Below the pieces are notes generated by a model. It was given only the letters and a program-made list of their open reading frames with translations, made no database searches and was not told the DNA's origin. From the NCBI GenBank assembly GCA_024704765.1, contig JAKMXF010000356.1, forward strand, positions 94,076 to 158,075: a DNA stretch of 64,000 bases, read 5' to 3'. Shown piece after piece: positions 9,948 through 20,700 of the stretch. Every line of letters starts with the position of its first letter. The stretch's first letter is position 1. The position numbers were made by a program, and so were the translations under genes. This DNA comes from Oopsacas minuta (Eukaryota; Porifera; Hexactinellida; Lyssacinosida; Leucopsacidae).

Positions 9948-11108
9948 ATGGCGAATAAACTCGAGGAAAAGAGTGACAAGGTTCCGGTTATAGAGAAGAT
10001 AGGGGAGGAGATAGGGGAGGAGATAGGGGAGAAGATAGGGGAGGAGATAGGGGAGGAGATAGGGGAGGAGATAGAGGAGGAGATAGGGGAGGAGATAGGG
10101 GAGAAGATAGGGGACGAGATAGTGGAGGAGATAGTGGAGGAGATAGAGGAGAAGATAGGGGAGAAGATAGGGGAGAAGATAGTGGAGGAGATAGTGGAGG
10201 AGATAGGGGAGAAGATAGGGGAGGAGATAGGGGAGAAGATAGTGGAAAAGATAGAGGAGAAGATAGGGGAAGAGAGAGAGGAGGAATTAGAGAAACAGAT
10301 TATAGAAAATGCGTTCCAAAAAGGTGTTCAATTGGATAAAGAGTCGCAGAAATACTTAGCGGATAAGCTTAAAGAATACTACAGTACACCGCCACATCCC
10401 TTATACGGCTCCCAGCAAATTACAGCATTTGCTGTTGGAGCATTGGCTGCACAATTCGGATTAAATATCGACCAAGACCTGTTGGCTGACTTATTGACTG
10501 ATGTAGGGACCACTGTAATACAACTGGCTATTAGAAGGTTCTTACGACCTCAACAATACGCAGTGTTTCCAGCTACATTAGGGCCACGGATTAACCAAAA
10601 TCAAAACCAAAATCTGCTGAGTCCTGACCTCACCATGAAGCATATGGTCTCACAAAGCATTAGACCTCTGGAATACACCCTGTACATATGTGCTAGTAGG
10701 ATTACTACAGGCGTTAAATTACTATACCACTGTACGGTTGATGGGGAGGATTACATAACTAGTCCTTATTTCGTGGAAGATAAGAATGTGGGTGAAATAG
10801 TACCCTGTGCTGATCCAATAAACATAACTGAAGACCTGAAAAGACCTAATCCTATACCTGCAATCAGGAGGGCGCTTAGGAGTTTAGAATCAAGCAATTC
10901 AGGAATGGATGATGGGTTCTATTTTGATGACTTTTCTTGGAAGAGAGTCGGTTCTGTGGGAAACTTTTCGCTCCAGAGTCCCAGACGAAGTTCAAGCAGT
11001 TCTCAGTTCCTTTATTGGATGGATGAAGCGGGTGAAGCTAGAAACCCTGAGGTGTCCTTTACCGAGAATAGATCTAGAGAGCTTCAGTTAGAAATAACAG
11101 AATCATAA
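9948..11108 (+). CDS. Unrecognised family protein A with Glu-Ile-Gly repeat N-terminus
   Basis: Intronless ORF of 386 aa. Residues ~14-106 are an imperfect tetrapeptide array (EIGE, EIGK, EIVE and similar) encoded by a 12-bp DNA minisatellite. The remaining ~280 aa are nearly identical to protein C at 14333-15286 and distantly similar to protein B at 12456-13214. That part has a charged helix (KQIIENAF...), a hydrophobic helical stretch (ITAFAVGALAAQFGL), then a probably beta-rich region. Shared anchors in the latter are YTLY, LY, TSP, VPCA, a Pro-x2-AI motif and DFSW. No known domain, signal peptide or clear membrane anchor is seen. The function is unknown; the local paralogues suggest a lineage-specific, fast-evolving family. 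Confidence 0.75.
   Translation: MANKLEEKSDKVPVIEKIGEEIGEEIGEKIGEEIGEEIGEEIEEEIGEEIGEKIGDEIVEEIVEEIEEKIGEKIGEKIVEEIVEEIGEKIGEEIGEKIVEKIEEKIGEEREEELEKQIIENAFQKGVQLDKESQKYLADKLKEYYSTPPHPLYGSQQITAFAVGALAAQFGLNIDQDLLADLLTDVGTTVIQLAIRRFLRPQQYAVFPATLGPRINQNQNQNLLSPDLTMKHMVSQSIRPLEYTLYICASRITTGVKLLYHCTVDGEDYITSPYFVEDKNVGEIVPCADPINITEDLKRPNPIPAIRRALRSLESSNSGMDDGFYFDDFSWKRVGSVGNFSLQSPRRSSSSSQFLYWMDEAGEARNPEVSFTENRSRELQLEITES
9990..10275 (+). repeat. Coding minisatellite, 12-bp unit
   Basis: About two dozen variants of the 12-mer GAGATAGGGGAG run in frame and encode E-I-(G/V/E)-(E/K/D). Length stays a multiple of three and no stop is created. The array is absent from the otherwise near-identical copy at 14333-15286. 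Confidence 0.85.
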
Positions 11109-12455
11109 ACAATCAGTGTTTGTTTGTTTAAGAGGAATATTTGGTGATTTCTACTTGAGAGTGTAGAGGGGAGTAGGCTAGTGTTTGTTTGTTTGATAAG
11201 TAAATTTTGTAGCTTAAAATAGGTGTCAAAGGGTGTTAAGGGATCAGAGCACCAGAGGTCAAGAGGAACATTAACCGATACATGATATATACAGAATGCT
11301 GGTTCTAGGATCATATTTCATATTTGAATTATAGAGTTCAATATCAGCTGTAATAATACTTACAAATTGTATGTACACAAATATGTTAGACATTGAAAGT
11401 GTCAGAATCAAATTATACGTCCCTGTTAACACCTAATCAGCTGGTGGAAGCTATTCTGAAATTTGGCCACAAGTTGTGAAAATATGATTAATCATGTAAT
11501 GATCACATATGCACAGTGGCACGAAATGGTCAGAATGTGGAAATAGGTATTTTGATGGCACATAGGTCCTCAAAACGTATTATTGTCATATAGGTTTTCG
11601 ACCCCAACGAATCGAATGGTATACTATAAATAGCAGTTATTTGACGTGGAGAATCCATATTATTCAAAATTACATCATGACCACAAATTGGAACCATAAA
11701 TCAATCTTTCGAATTCAATTATGCTCTCATTGGAATAGACGTGAGAGCCAAATGAAAAGTCTCTTGTAGAGATGTTAAATGTTTTCCGAGGTTTGTGGGG
11801 GTGCTGAATTCAAATATCAACATTATAAAGCTATTTGAGGTTATAATTTTTTCACCTATTTCCACATGCCGTGCCACTGTGATATGAAACCTAGAAAGGA
11901 AGTTTATTCATTAAAATTGGAAATAATCACTTCAGTAAGCATGCTATAGTAGCAAGCATACAAGTATAAATATTCACAATCATAACAATTATAATAAATA
12001 TACATAAAACACCTGTAATGATCCATATGATGTACTCCTGAGGATGGGAGCAGGGGACGAGGAGTTAGAATTTCATTATTTTGTGATGGGATAGCTGGAA
12101 AATTGGTTCATTAGATATACTAACTATAATCACAGCTATTCCTGATAGTTTCCATCAATGAATATATTTTTGTTATTGTTTGTGAGGATAAATGATTTAA
12201 ACTTTTGCTAGTAAGGTGTTTGCATTTTAGGCTCATATCCTCAAATTCCAATCCTTCACACAGATACAATAACTATTGCATATGAAGATGAGAATAACAA
12301 TTGACATTAGTATTTGTAGTAATAGTCAATAACTGCATGTTTGTAGTATATCTACTGATTTATTAAATTTGCATATATCTACCATTCCCTCTCACTGTTA
12401 ACAAACTCTAGCTACATATTCATACCTCAAATCAATCGTAGACAGAGTAGAGAAG
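11109..12455. other. Intergenic region within novel-family array
   Basis: No ORF is supported. Bases 11109-11283 are the duplicated 3' flank of gene A (matched after gene C). Bases 11512-11881 are a transposon-like element listed separately. The rest is AT-rich and shows nothing recognisable. Confidence 0.55.
11512..11881. mobile_element. Transib/RAG-like miniature element with CACAGTG ends
   Basis: 370-bp non-coding element. Its left end is CACAGTGGCACG. The right end, reverse-complemented, is the same 12 bases. After a short indel, both ends continue with a shared ATGTGGAAATAGGT. It is flanked by a perfect 5-bp duplication ATATG (11507-11511 and 11882-11886). Five-base duplications plus termini beginning CAC are characteristic of the Transib/RAG transposase group, and CACAGTG equals the V(D)J recombination heptamer. 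No nonamer is obvious. A different superfamily with 5-bp duplications cannot be excluded. Confidence 0.62.
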
Positions 12456-13214
12456 ATGGCTTCCAAAGTTGACAAAGATCTACAAATACTAACACCTCAA
12501 GAAGGACTAGCTAACAAAGAGGAAGAAGTTAAATCTAAAGAAGAGACTACACAACCCCTTACTGAGGGGGTTAGACTCAAGGAATGCTCTCTGAATTCAG
12601 ACACGAATTATGTACGCGAGGCATTAACTAGATTTCTACCTAATCATACCGTAGATACCTTCGAGTTGCCAGAAGCAAATTCCTTAGGAGATCCAGTTGT
12701 TATGCAGGTGTTAAGAATAGGTACCGTAAGAATAACTCCAGATCCTTTCGGGGTATATCTAGCATACGGGACACCACAGACTAGATATACACTATACAGA
12801 GCAACCAATAATGCCAATCCTTTCGAGAAGAAATACCTGTACCAGTGGGAAACTCGTAGGAGGACGTTAGTAACATCTCCTTTCCACGAACCAATTCCTA
12901 CTCAGGGTTCTAGAGTTCCATGTGCTACAAGTGATATAACAGATGCCCTGATGGATAAGCACCCTATTGAGGCTATTGTGAAGGTGTTAGGGACAATAAA
13001 GTCCAATAGAATGGCAATCAATAACGGTTTGGATGGTCCAGATTTTTCCTGGAGGCAAAGTGGTCCTGACTTCAATTTCACGGTGTCTGTACCTGATTAT
13101 AAATCATTATGGGAAGATATAAATGAAAGCAGACTAGGTGCACAGCCTAAGCCAGGGATAAGACTAACAGGATATGAAAATAACAAGCTGAGGTTAAAAC
13201 TAGTAGATGTATGA
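12456..13214 (+). CDS. Unrecognised family protein B
   Basis: Intronless 252-aa ORF lying between the two close paralogues. The Lys/Glu-rich N-terminus has no repeats. From residue ~95 it aligns with proteins A and C at the anchors RYTLY, TSP, VPCA and DFSW, then has its own C-terminus (LWEDINESRLGAQPKP...) that is also found as a remnant at 15512-15679. Identity to A and C is low, so it is an old paralogue. No domain, signal peptide or transmembrane segment is recognised and no function can be assigned. Confidence 0.7.
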   Translation: MASKVDKDLQILTPQEGLANKEEEVKSKEETTQPLTEGVRLKECSLNSDTNYVREALTRFLPNHTVDTFELPEANSLGDPVVMQVLRIGTVRITPDPFGVYLAYGTPQTRYTLYRATNNANPFEKKYLYQWETRRRTLVTSPFHEPIPTQGSRVPCATSDITDALMDKHPIEAIVKVLGTIKSNRMAINNGLDGPDFSWRQSGPDFNFTVSVPDYKSLWEDINESRLGAQPKPGIRLTGYENNKLRLKLVDV

Positions 13215-14332
13215 TCTATTTTTAGTAACACTCTAACTGAGATATAATTATTGGATGTACTAACTCTACTGTAATTAATCATAATATAAATTGTCTTAGA
13301 TATTAGCTGCCGCCGTGTAATTATAAGTGAGGCCTCAATAAGGAGGGAATTGGGGATTCTACATACCTCATGCTAGGAGGATTTCTATGTAGAATATTCT
13401 AGAATAATCCATAAAGCTTGGGGTCAGCTGTCCTAAGATATTCTGTGATATTCAAGCATATACATGGTAATAGCAATTTCCTTATAAAGGAAACATATAA
13501 GCTTTGCTAATACAAGAATTCCACAGAATTCCATCTAGTTATCTGAGGAATTGTGGTTATACAGAATGTGCAACGGGACAAATATCATCCACTAAATGGT
13601 CAGCCATAATATTATAAGCAGCAATGTAACTTGGAATTTGAAAGTATTCCTCTAACAGCGTTATAGACCTTAGACATGGAAAGTTAAGATATTAAACTAA
13701 CTTGTGTGAAATAATATAAGTAATCAAGTGAGAGACAAGTAGACATTAGGGGTCTTAGAGTAATCGTAGAGGTGTTGTACCTCTCAAACACAAACGGATG
13801 AGGGGGGAATAAATACAATAGACTGAACTTAATAAGGTCACATAGGGAACAGTCCGGAATAAGTGTTGATCCAAGCCTTAGCTGTCTAAATATTACTGTG
13901 CAGATGACGTGTAACTAATCAGGAAGCCGTGACAAGTATCTAGGAAGCTATCCATGTCTACCCCTTACATTAGGATAAAACAGTCATGAATTCGAACAAA
14001 TAATATTTTCCTTTGAGAGTTAGAATCACGGTTGTCGATTGTACATCACCCCTGGCGGAGAAACAGGAAAAAACAAATTGATAAAGATCCCCTGTAAGAA
14101 GGTAGAGGCTAATACTAACATCAACGGTTAGATTATATTATTTTCAATAATTACATTTACCATTTTAGGTGGTCTGAAATATGGAAATATTTTCTTTACA
14201 GCTAACCTGTATTATGTAATAATTGAGTAATATTAGAGACACGTCAGCAAATATTTAGTATTCAGCAAAACATAGCTGCTCCCTTATGTATATAATACAA
14301 AACAGGATTAAAACAAATAACAACAAGTAAAT
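13215..14332. other. Intergenic region, no gene seen
   Basis: About 1.1 kb of AT-rich sequence upstream of gene C. No ORF, RNA gene or clear repeat was recognised. Confidence 0.5.
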
Positions 14333-15286
14333 ATGGGTAACGGTAATAGTCACGTCAAGTCAAAGAAACAAGGAAATCTATCTGACAATATCGAAGGACA
14401 AAACCACCTTACAAGAGCAGAAATGGAGCATGTAGGCAGTGGACTTGAAAGAGTAGTTAAGATAGAGGAGGAATTAGAGAAACAGATTATAGAAAATGCG
14501 TTCCTAAAAGGTGTTCAATTGGATAAAGAGTCGCAGAAATACTTAGCGGATAAGCTTAAAGAATATTACAGTACACCGCTACATCCCTTATACGGCTCCC
14601 AGCAAATTACAGCATTTGCTGTTGGAGCATTGACTGCACAATTCGGATTAAATATCGACCAAGACCTGTTGGCTGACTTATTGACTGATGTAGGGACCAC
14701 TGTAATACAACTGGCTATTAGAATGTTCTTACAACCTCAACAATATGCAGTGTTTCCAATTACATTAGGGCAACTGATAAACCAAAACCAAAACCAAAAT
14801 CTGCTGAGTCCTGACCTCACCATGAAGCATATGGTCTCACAGAGCACTAGACCTCTGGAATACACCCTGTACATATGTGCTAGTAGGATTACTACAGGCG
14901 TTAAATTACTATACCACTGTAGGGTTGTTGGGGAGGATTACATAACTAGTCCTTATTTCGTGGAAGATAAGAATGTGGGTGAAATAGTACCCTGTGCTGA
15001 TCCAATAAACATAACTGAACACCTAAGAAGACCTAATCCTATACCTGCAATTAGGAGGGCGCTTAGGAGTTTAGAATCAAGCAATTCAGGAATGGATAAT
15101 GGGTTCTATTTTGATGACTTTTCTTGGAAGAGAGTCGGTTCTGTGGGAAACTTTTCGCTCCAGAGTCCCAGACGAAGTTCAAGCAGTTCTCAGTTCCTTT
15201 ATTGGATGGGTGAAGCTAGAAACCCTGAGGTGTCCTTTACCGAGAATAGATCTAGAGAGCTTCAGTTAGGAATAACAGAATCATAA
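14333..15286 (+). CDS. Unrecognised family protein C, recent duplicate of A
   Basis: Intronless 317-aa ORF. From about base 14465 it is nearly identical to gene A at DNA level and the similarity continues past the stop into the 3' flank. This marks a recent segmental copy of ~1 kb. The N-terminus is different: there is no Glu-Ile-Gly array, and it starts MGNGNSHVKSKK, which fits the N-myristoylation rule (Gly2, Ser6, basic residues after). Membrane attachment is therefore possible but inferred. The body shows the same helical segment and DFSW-containing region as A. The function is unknown. Confidence 0.75.
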   Translation: MGNGNSHVKSKKQGNLSDNIEGQNHLTRAEMEHVGSGLERVVKIEEELEKQIIENAFLKGVQLDKESQKYLADKLKEYYSTPLHPLYGSQQITAFAVGALTAQFGLNIDQDLLADLLTDVGTTVIQLAIRMFLQPQQYAVFPITLGQLINQNQNQNLLSPDLTMKHMVSQSTRPLEYTLYICASRITTGVKLLYHCRVVGEDYITSPYFVEDKNVGEIVPCADPINITEHLRRPNPIPAIRRALRSLESSNSGMDNGFYFDDFSWKRVGSVGNFSLQSPRRSSSSSQFLYWMGEARNPEVSFTENRSRELQLGITES

Positions 15287-15511
15287 ACAATCAGTGTTTG
15301 TTTGTTTGTTTGTTTGTTGCATTTTCATAGAGACTACTAGTTATATTTGTTTGCGTATTTTAGAGGAATATTTGGTGATTACTTAGAGTGTAGAGGAGAG
15401 TAGGCTAGTGTTTGTTTGTTGTATAAGTAAATCTTGGTAGCTTAAAATGGGAGTCAAAGGGTGTTAAGGGATCAGAGCACCAGAGGTCAAGAGGAACATT
15501 AACCGATACAT

Positions 15512-15679
15512 GAGTGGCAAATAGACGGCGAAGAAACAAGCTTCAGCATTCGAGTACCTGATGGTAACTTGTGGTGGCAGGATACAGATGATGAGAGGCT
15601 AGGGACAAGACCCAAACCTGAGGTCATACAGACATGTAATAGAAGCCAGAAGATGTTAATAAAATTGAATGTAACCTGA
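15512..15679 (+). pseudogene. C-terminal remnant of another family member
   Basis: Translating from about 15512 gives a stretch (EWQIDGEE..., VPDGNLWWQD, DERLGTRPKPE) ending in a stop. It aligns with the last ~55 residues of protein B (SWRQSGPD..., VPDYKSLWED, ESRLGAQPKPG). No upstream part is present: the sequence just before it is the end of the segment copied from gene A. It looks like the tail of a family member interrupted when the A-to-C duplication landed. An alternative 3' exon is less likely, because gene C already has its own equivalent region. Confidence 0.6.
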
Positions 15680-15755
15680 TCTATTAATAGCATCATTCGA
15701 CACGGATTAGCCGTGTCTGTATAATTGTGTATCATACTATTGTTACTTGTAAATA

Positions 15756-15961
15756 TAATGGGACATGAAGAGGTCATCTCAAACTCCAAGGGGCAGGGAG
15801 TTTACGTAACTAAGGATACTGGAATGTTTGATACATTAAATATTGGCAAATATACAAATGGAATAAAGGCACAAACGTATGATCAAACCTCCCACCGAAC
15901 TGAGGACGTTTATATGACCAGAAGGGTATCTAGGGAGCATGCAGACCCCCTTAGCCTGTAA
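15756..15961 (+). CDS. Small ORF of unknown function
   Basis: An ATG-initiated 67-residue frame (MGHEEVISNS...) ends at 15959-15961, just upstream of the 3' end of the opposing beta-trefoil gene. Its composition is protein-like (polar, balanced), but no homology, domain or splice context supports it. It may be a leftover exon of the novel family cluster or chance. Confidence 0.25.
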
Positions 15962-16086
15962 GCTGATATTAAATTAGTTACATACCGTAACCATAGAAAC
16001 AATAAAGGAATGTACAAATATATAATGGGGGGAAATATTCAATTCAAATCTTTTCAATTGTCAGTTAGAAGCAAAAAATTATGAAA

Positions 16087-17469
16087 CTATAAATATAACT
16101 TCTGGTGTCTCACAATGAAGCTAGAAGCCTCGTCAGCTGAGGAGGTCTTAGTAGGATCACTTATTGAACCATCTGGTAAGCTCCCTGTAATAATATATGA
16201 TATAAAAGGTGTTAAAATAATCATATAACGGAGATAGAACCTGTGGGTAGAAGAGAACTAACCAATGAATACTCCAGGTTTCTCTATACTCTCAAATGCC
16301 ATAAAGTTAGGCGGGACTATATGGGCTCGGAATTGGCTACAAGTGTCCAAGGGTCCGCTTGCACCCATCAGTATTCCCTCCTGTATAGCTAGATGGACAG
16401 CTGGATTCTGTTTCATAGAAAACGAATATAATTGCTCTGTAGGTGATTGAGTGACGTAGACAAGGAACTCTGAAGAGGGTTCAGCTAGTCCCAATGTGTC
16501 GATAATATTATCAGCCCTTATATGGAGACATTTCTTACTGAGCTTGCTCTCTAGCAACACAACGTTACCTATGGAATGAAGGATTGTTAACACTGTTAAT
16601 TATCAGATTAGATAGTTAGGTACCATTCTGTAATGCTTCAAATTGGTTCCCGGAGGTGACAACCTCATTAACACCTTTTTGCAGAGAGCTACTGACCTCC
16701 TTCAGGGCTGTATCAGCTGTATTGGTCTGCATGGGTTTGAAATGTGCAGCTAAATGTTCCTATAGAATATATGGTTTGTTAGGTGTCAAGTGGTGTAACT
16801 GAAAAAAAAAAATATCTGAGCGAAATATTAATAGACCACTGATAGAAAGTGATAAATGTGTCGACCTATCAGATTCTAACTGTTACGCATTGATAATCAA
16901 TTGTACAAGTATTGATATATGATTAATCTTAACACCTATCTGTACCTTGAGTGTCTGTGCGGGGTTAGTAATTGCTCCTGTATTCAGTGTTCCTATATTG
17001 TGTCCTGGGTTAGAGATTGATTCTAGAATGATATATTTATCTGTTGTTATAGAGGCACTGAACTCACAATCTGGACCTCCTGTACCTCTACATGTCAACA
17101 AGCCCCCTGTAGAGTACAAAAAGTAAACAACACAAACAAACAAATAAACAAACACACAAACAAACCAGCAAGAGATATAAACTGAGTATTATAGCCACAA
17201 TTCCTAATAGTAAATCTATTAGGAGCAATACTATTAACAAAAAAGTTCGAGTAAGCATCAAGTATCCCTAGAGAGTCCAAATTCCCATCCGGTAGACACC
17301 TGAGGTATTTCCCAGATGTCTTAGAGAGCAGGGCTACCCGCCTTCCGCTCTGGAACACCTCTAGGGGATTAGAGGGGGTGGTCATCTGTGAGAACTGAGC
17401 CTCTCCTGTTTTCAGAGCCTGGTCTAGCTCCTTTCCGATACTACTCAAATTAGTGTTAGCTTGTCCCAT
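16087..17469 (-). CDS. Two-repeat beta-trefoil-like protein (fascin-like fold)
   Basis: Five exons: 17166-17469, 16946-17106, 16624-16759, 16263-16568, 16087-16184. They sum to 1005 nt (334 aa). The protein contains two similar halves. Half one runs from VFQSGRRVALLSK...YLRC...LGILDAYSNFFV, half two from ALQNGNVVLLESK...CLHI...LGLAEPSSEFLV. The repeated hydrophobic/Gly strand pattern is like beta-trefoil modules of the fascin or actin-crosslinking type; the fold assignment is inference. A helical, Gln/Thr-rich linker (exon 3) joins the halves. The start MGQANTN fits the N-myristoylation consensus. No signal peptide is present. Neither catalytic residues nor a close named family were recognised. 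Confidence 0.65.
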
Positions 17470-17788
17470 TGATTAGCTAGATAGGTGTGAAATAGGACAC
17501 ATTAAATGCCAGCACTTCGGTAGATCAAGGTAACCAAGGAAGTGACAAATGGCAGTTATGTAACAGTTGTGATTGAGGATGTCTTCTACCCTTTGGGTTA
17601 CATAACAGGATATACATATACATTCAACTCTTGTTACATCGAAGCTAAAGGGACCGCAATAATTATTTTGATATAGCCGACGAAACATATGCTACTTTGA
17701 CTGTGTCGGTACCATATGTGTACAATGTAACACCTCGATATATGCGAGTATTGCTAGGTGTTTAATGCAGGTGAAAATACAGTAATAA

Positions 17789-20700
17789 TCATTTTGAATT
17801 CAAAGAATTATTTCGATCGTATTCCTGCTGGAATTTCTTATTCAGAGATTTTCTATGTGTTCGGTGTTTGTTCTTCCGTTTATGTACCTAAATATGAGAA
17901 CATATAAAGGTGTTAAAATTGCACATACAAGAAATGGGGCAATGCTAGAGGGGGCAAACAGGGCATTTGAAGGGGTCTAAAATCCTTGTCCTGGAATGCC
18001 AGATCCTGGGACTGCCCTGGCTCTTGGAAGAGGAGGGTATACTGTCCCTAGTTACCATTATACCGTATTGGCATTTATTGATGATTAAGGTGTTAGAATA
18101 ACTAACCTTTCCTCTGTCTAGTTCTAAGTCATATTCATAATCAGAATGTTCCTTTTTGTCTTCACAGGTCATAAACTGAAGGACAGATGGTTCTGTATTC
18201 CAGGACTTTACTAGAGTACATAGATGTAAATAACAACAAACAAACAAACAAACAATCAAACAAATAATAAACAAATACTTACATTTCCCGCCCAATAGTT
18301 TAAAGGAGGAATTCTGTAAATCCTCAACAGTTTCAGCGCTACTTTTGTGAGTATAATTTGTGCTATTTTTAGAAATAGAATGTGTCTCTATTGGTGTGGT
18401 ATTATTATTCTTGTTTGTGTTGTGTTCTGGACTCTTTGGTAAGTCAAACACACCCAAGGAATTGCTATCACCCTCACTTTCTATAAAGATTAACAATGAA
18501 TAAATATCTGTTTGTTTGTTTGTTTGTTTTGTGAAGTCCAATCCCCTGACCTATGAGACCACTTAACACCTCTTAATTTGTATATAAACATACCAAATAG
18601 AATTTTCCTTCTTTTCTTAATGTTTTTGGGTTTTTTGTTCTTCTTAGAATTCTTATACTCTCTTAACTGATCGTATAAATCCTCTCTAGATGTGAATATA
18701 CCTCTCTTCAGAGCTTTAGTTATATATTTCTCCATTTCGTCACCTACAGACCGGCTCAATTTCTTCAAAAATCTATTTTTATGTCTTCGAGGGCTCTTGG
18801 GGTTGTCCATCTCCCTCTTCTTTGATGTCTTGGTCTTCTCCTTTATTACAGGGGTCTTAACTTCATTTTGTTCTATGTTCTTGGTCTTAGGAATGTTCCG
18901 TGAGTTGGGTGTGACTACACCAGTGGGTTTAACACCTCTTACACCAGTGATAGAGAAGCTCCTATTGAGCTGAGGGGTCTCATTTGGAGGAGACTTTTTA
19001 CTGGAATCCGCTTTATCATTCGGACTCTTTTCAAAAGTTAGTCTCAGAGGAGAGGCCTTTTGTTCCTGTGGACTGGTCTCTTGGTTTAGTTTCCTTCGTT
19101 TAATTGGTGTATCCTCATCAGCTGATTTACCACCTCTGGACGGTTTAACTTTCCTCGCTTCTCTCACTTTATCTGCCACTTCCTCTAACTCATTACTAGG
19201 TGACTGTCTCCGTTTCTTATAGAAATTGAGATTTCTAGGTAATTGGTTGCTAGGAGATCGGAATGTTTGACATTTGTGTACAGAAGTACTCGATATATCA
19301 CTAATAGGCTTGTCTGGCTGTTTAGGGTTTACAACAGCCAGTGGCTTAGTCGTAGTTTCTTTATAGCTATTTATAGCATCATTCTTTCGTGATGTATCCG
19401 TTGCTAGGTTAGAGTTCTCTTTATCATTGGTGGATTGTTTAAGCGCCATTTTATCCTGAATTAGATTGTTCAGGTCCTCAACTGGAGTTTTGGCATTAGT
19501 AGGCATTCCATTCTGGTTGCTATGGTGATTAAGTTCATTCTTATTTTTATTGGAATTCATTTCTACCAAAACTTGACTATACTTTGCATCAGATTTGAGA
19601 GATGAAAGAGAATCGAAAAATGAAGGATTTGAAATCAGAGTCTTCCCAGGTGATTCTTGAGGACGAGAGGGTGTGTGAGTCGCTGGTGACCCCTGGGTGC
19701 GAGATACCGTAGAGGTTGGGATCTTGTATTTTGATGGGAGGATGTTGGTTGCGGTTTGTCTGGGTTGAGTGTTTGTAGAAAGTGGACTAGGTTGATTAGT
19801 TGTAAGACCTATAGGATAATCCCTTAACACCTAATAAATGAATAATTTGGTTATTTCTAACCTTCTATAGCAAGAGTTGTAGCAGGTTTAGGCTTAGAAG
19901 GTGTTATCTAGGAATAGGAAATTTGAACAAACAAGCAAACAAACAAACAAACAAACAAACAAACAAGTAAACAAACAAACAAACAAACAAACAAGTAAAC
20001 AAACAACAATACCATCTTATAGAAGAGTATATAAGCATCAGAGTTCTGGACTATGGATTGTGATACAGGTGCTACATAGCTGTCATTCATCTTATGCCAT
20101 GCCCCATTAGGAGCTGTTACATAACAGTAATAGTGTCCGGAGGAACATGTGTACCCCTGATGTACCAATACAGCATAGAGCTTGTAGGTGACAGGTGGTC
20201 CCTATGATAGAGGTATAGTAACAGCTGTTGGAGGGTGACGACTATGTCAGCTATAAATGTCTCAGAAAAGTGTCGTATGGACTAACCTTCTCTGTCATAT
20301 ACTCTCTGACATCTAGATCAATAGGAAAACAAATCTTATTTTGTATTTTAATGCCCAGCTGACCACCAAATGAGAATTTCTTAAGATGTATAGTTAGTAC
20401 TCTTGGTGGACCATGGATAGAGAGTATCTTCTTAGCTGATACCTTCTTCTTACACCTGTTAATTAAATTATAATTTCTTTGAAGTAAACAGAATTACAGA
20501 AATGCTGCCTCATATATTTATTAGGTATTTAACTATGGATGGCGGAATCAGGTTATTTTATATATACAAATACACTCCAAACAAGTTAGGACAACATCCA
20601 AGCAGATAAACTACGTCCACCATCCATGGTTCATTAACTAATAAACATACAGAGGCTTTTCGTAACAACAAAAATAGCTTACTTATCACAATAATAAGAG

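Noticed and set aside
11512-11881. hAT interpretation (CAGTGG start, 8-bp duplication) of the CACAGTG element
   Set aside because: Eight-base flanks inside the CA...TG ends do not match, while the 5-bp ATATG duplication just outside CACAGTG is perfect.
17473-17688. 71-aa minus-strand ORF upstream of the beta-trefoil gene
   Set aside because: The sequence matches a dispersed non-coding repeat family and has no splice or homology support.
19901-20110. ORFs made of [10 protein letters not shown]-like or VCLFVCLFV-like repeats here and at many introns
   Set aside because: They are translations of (CAAA)n/(TTTG)n microsatellites lying in introns; the neighbouring conserved exons end at splice sites before them.
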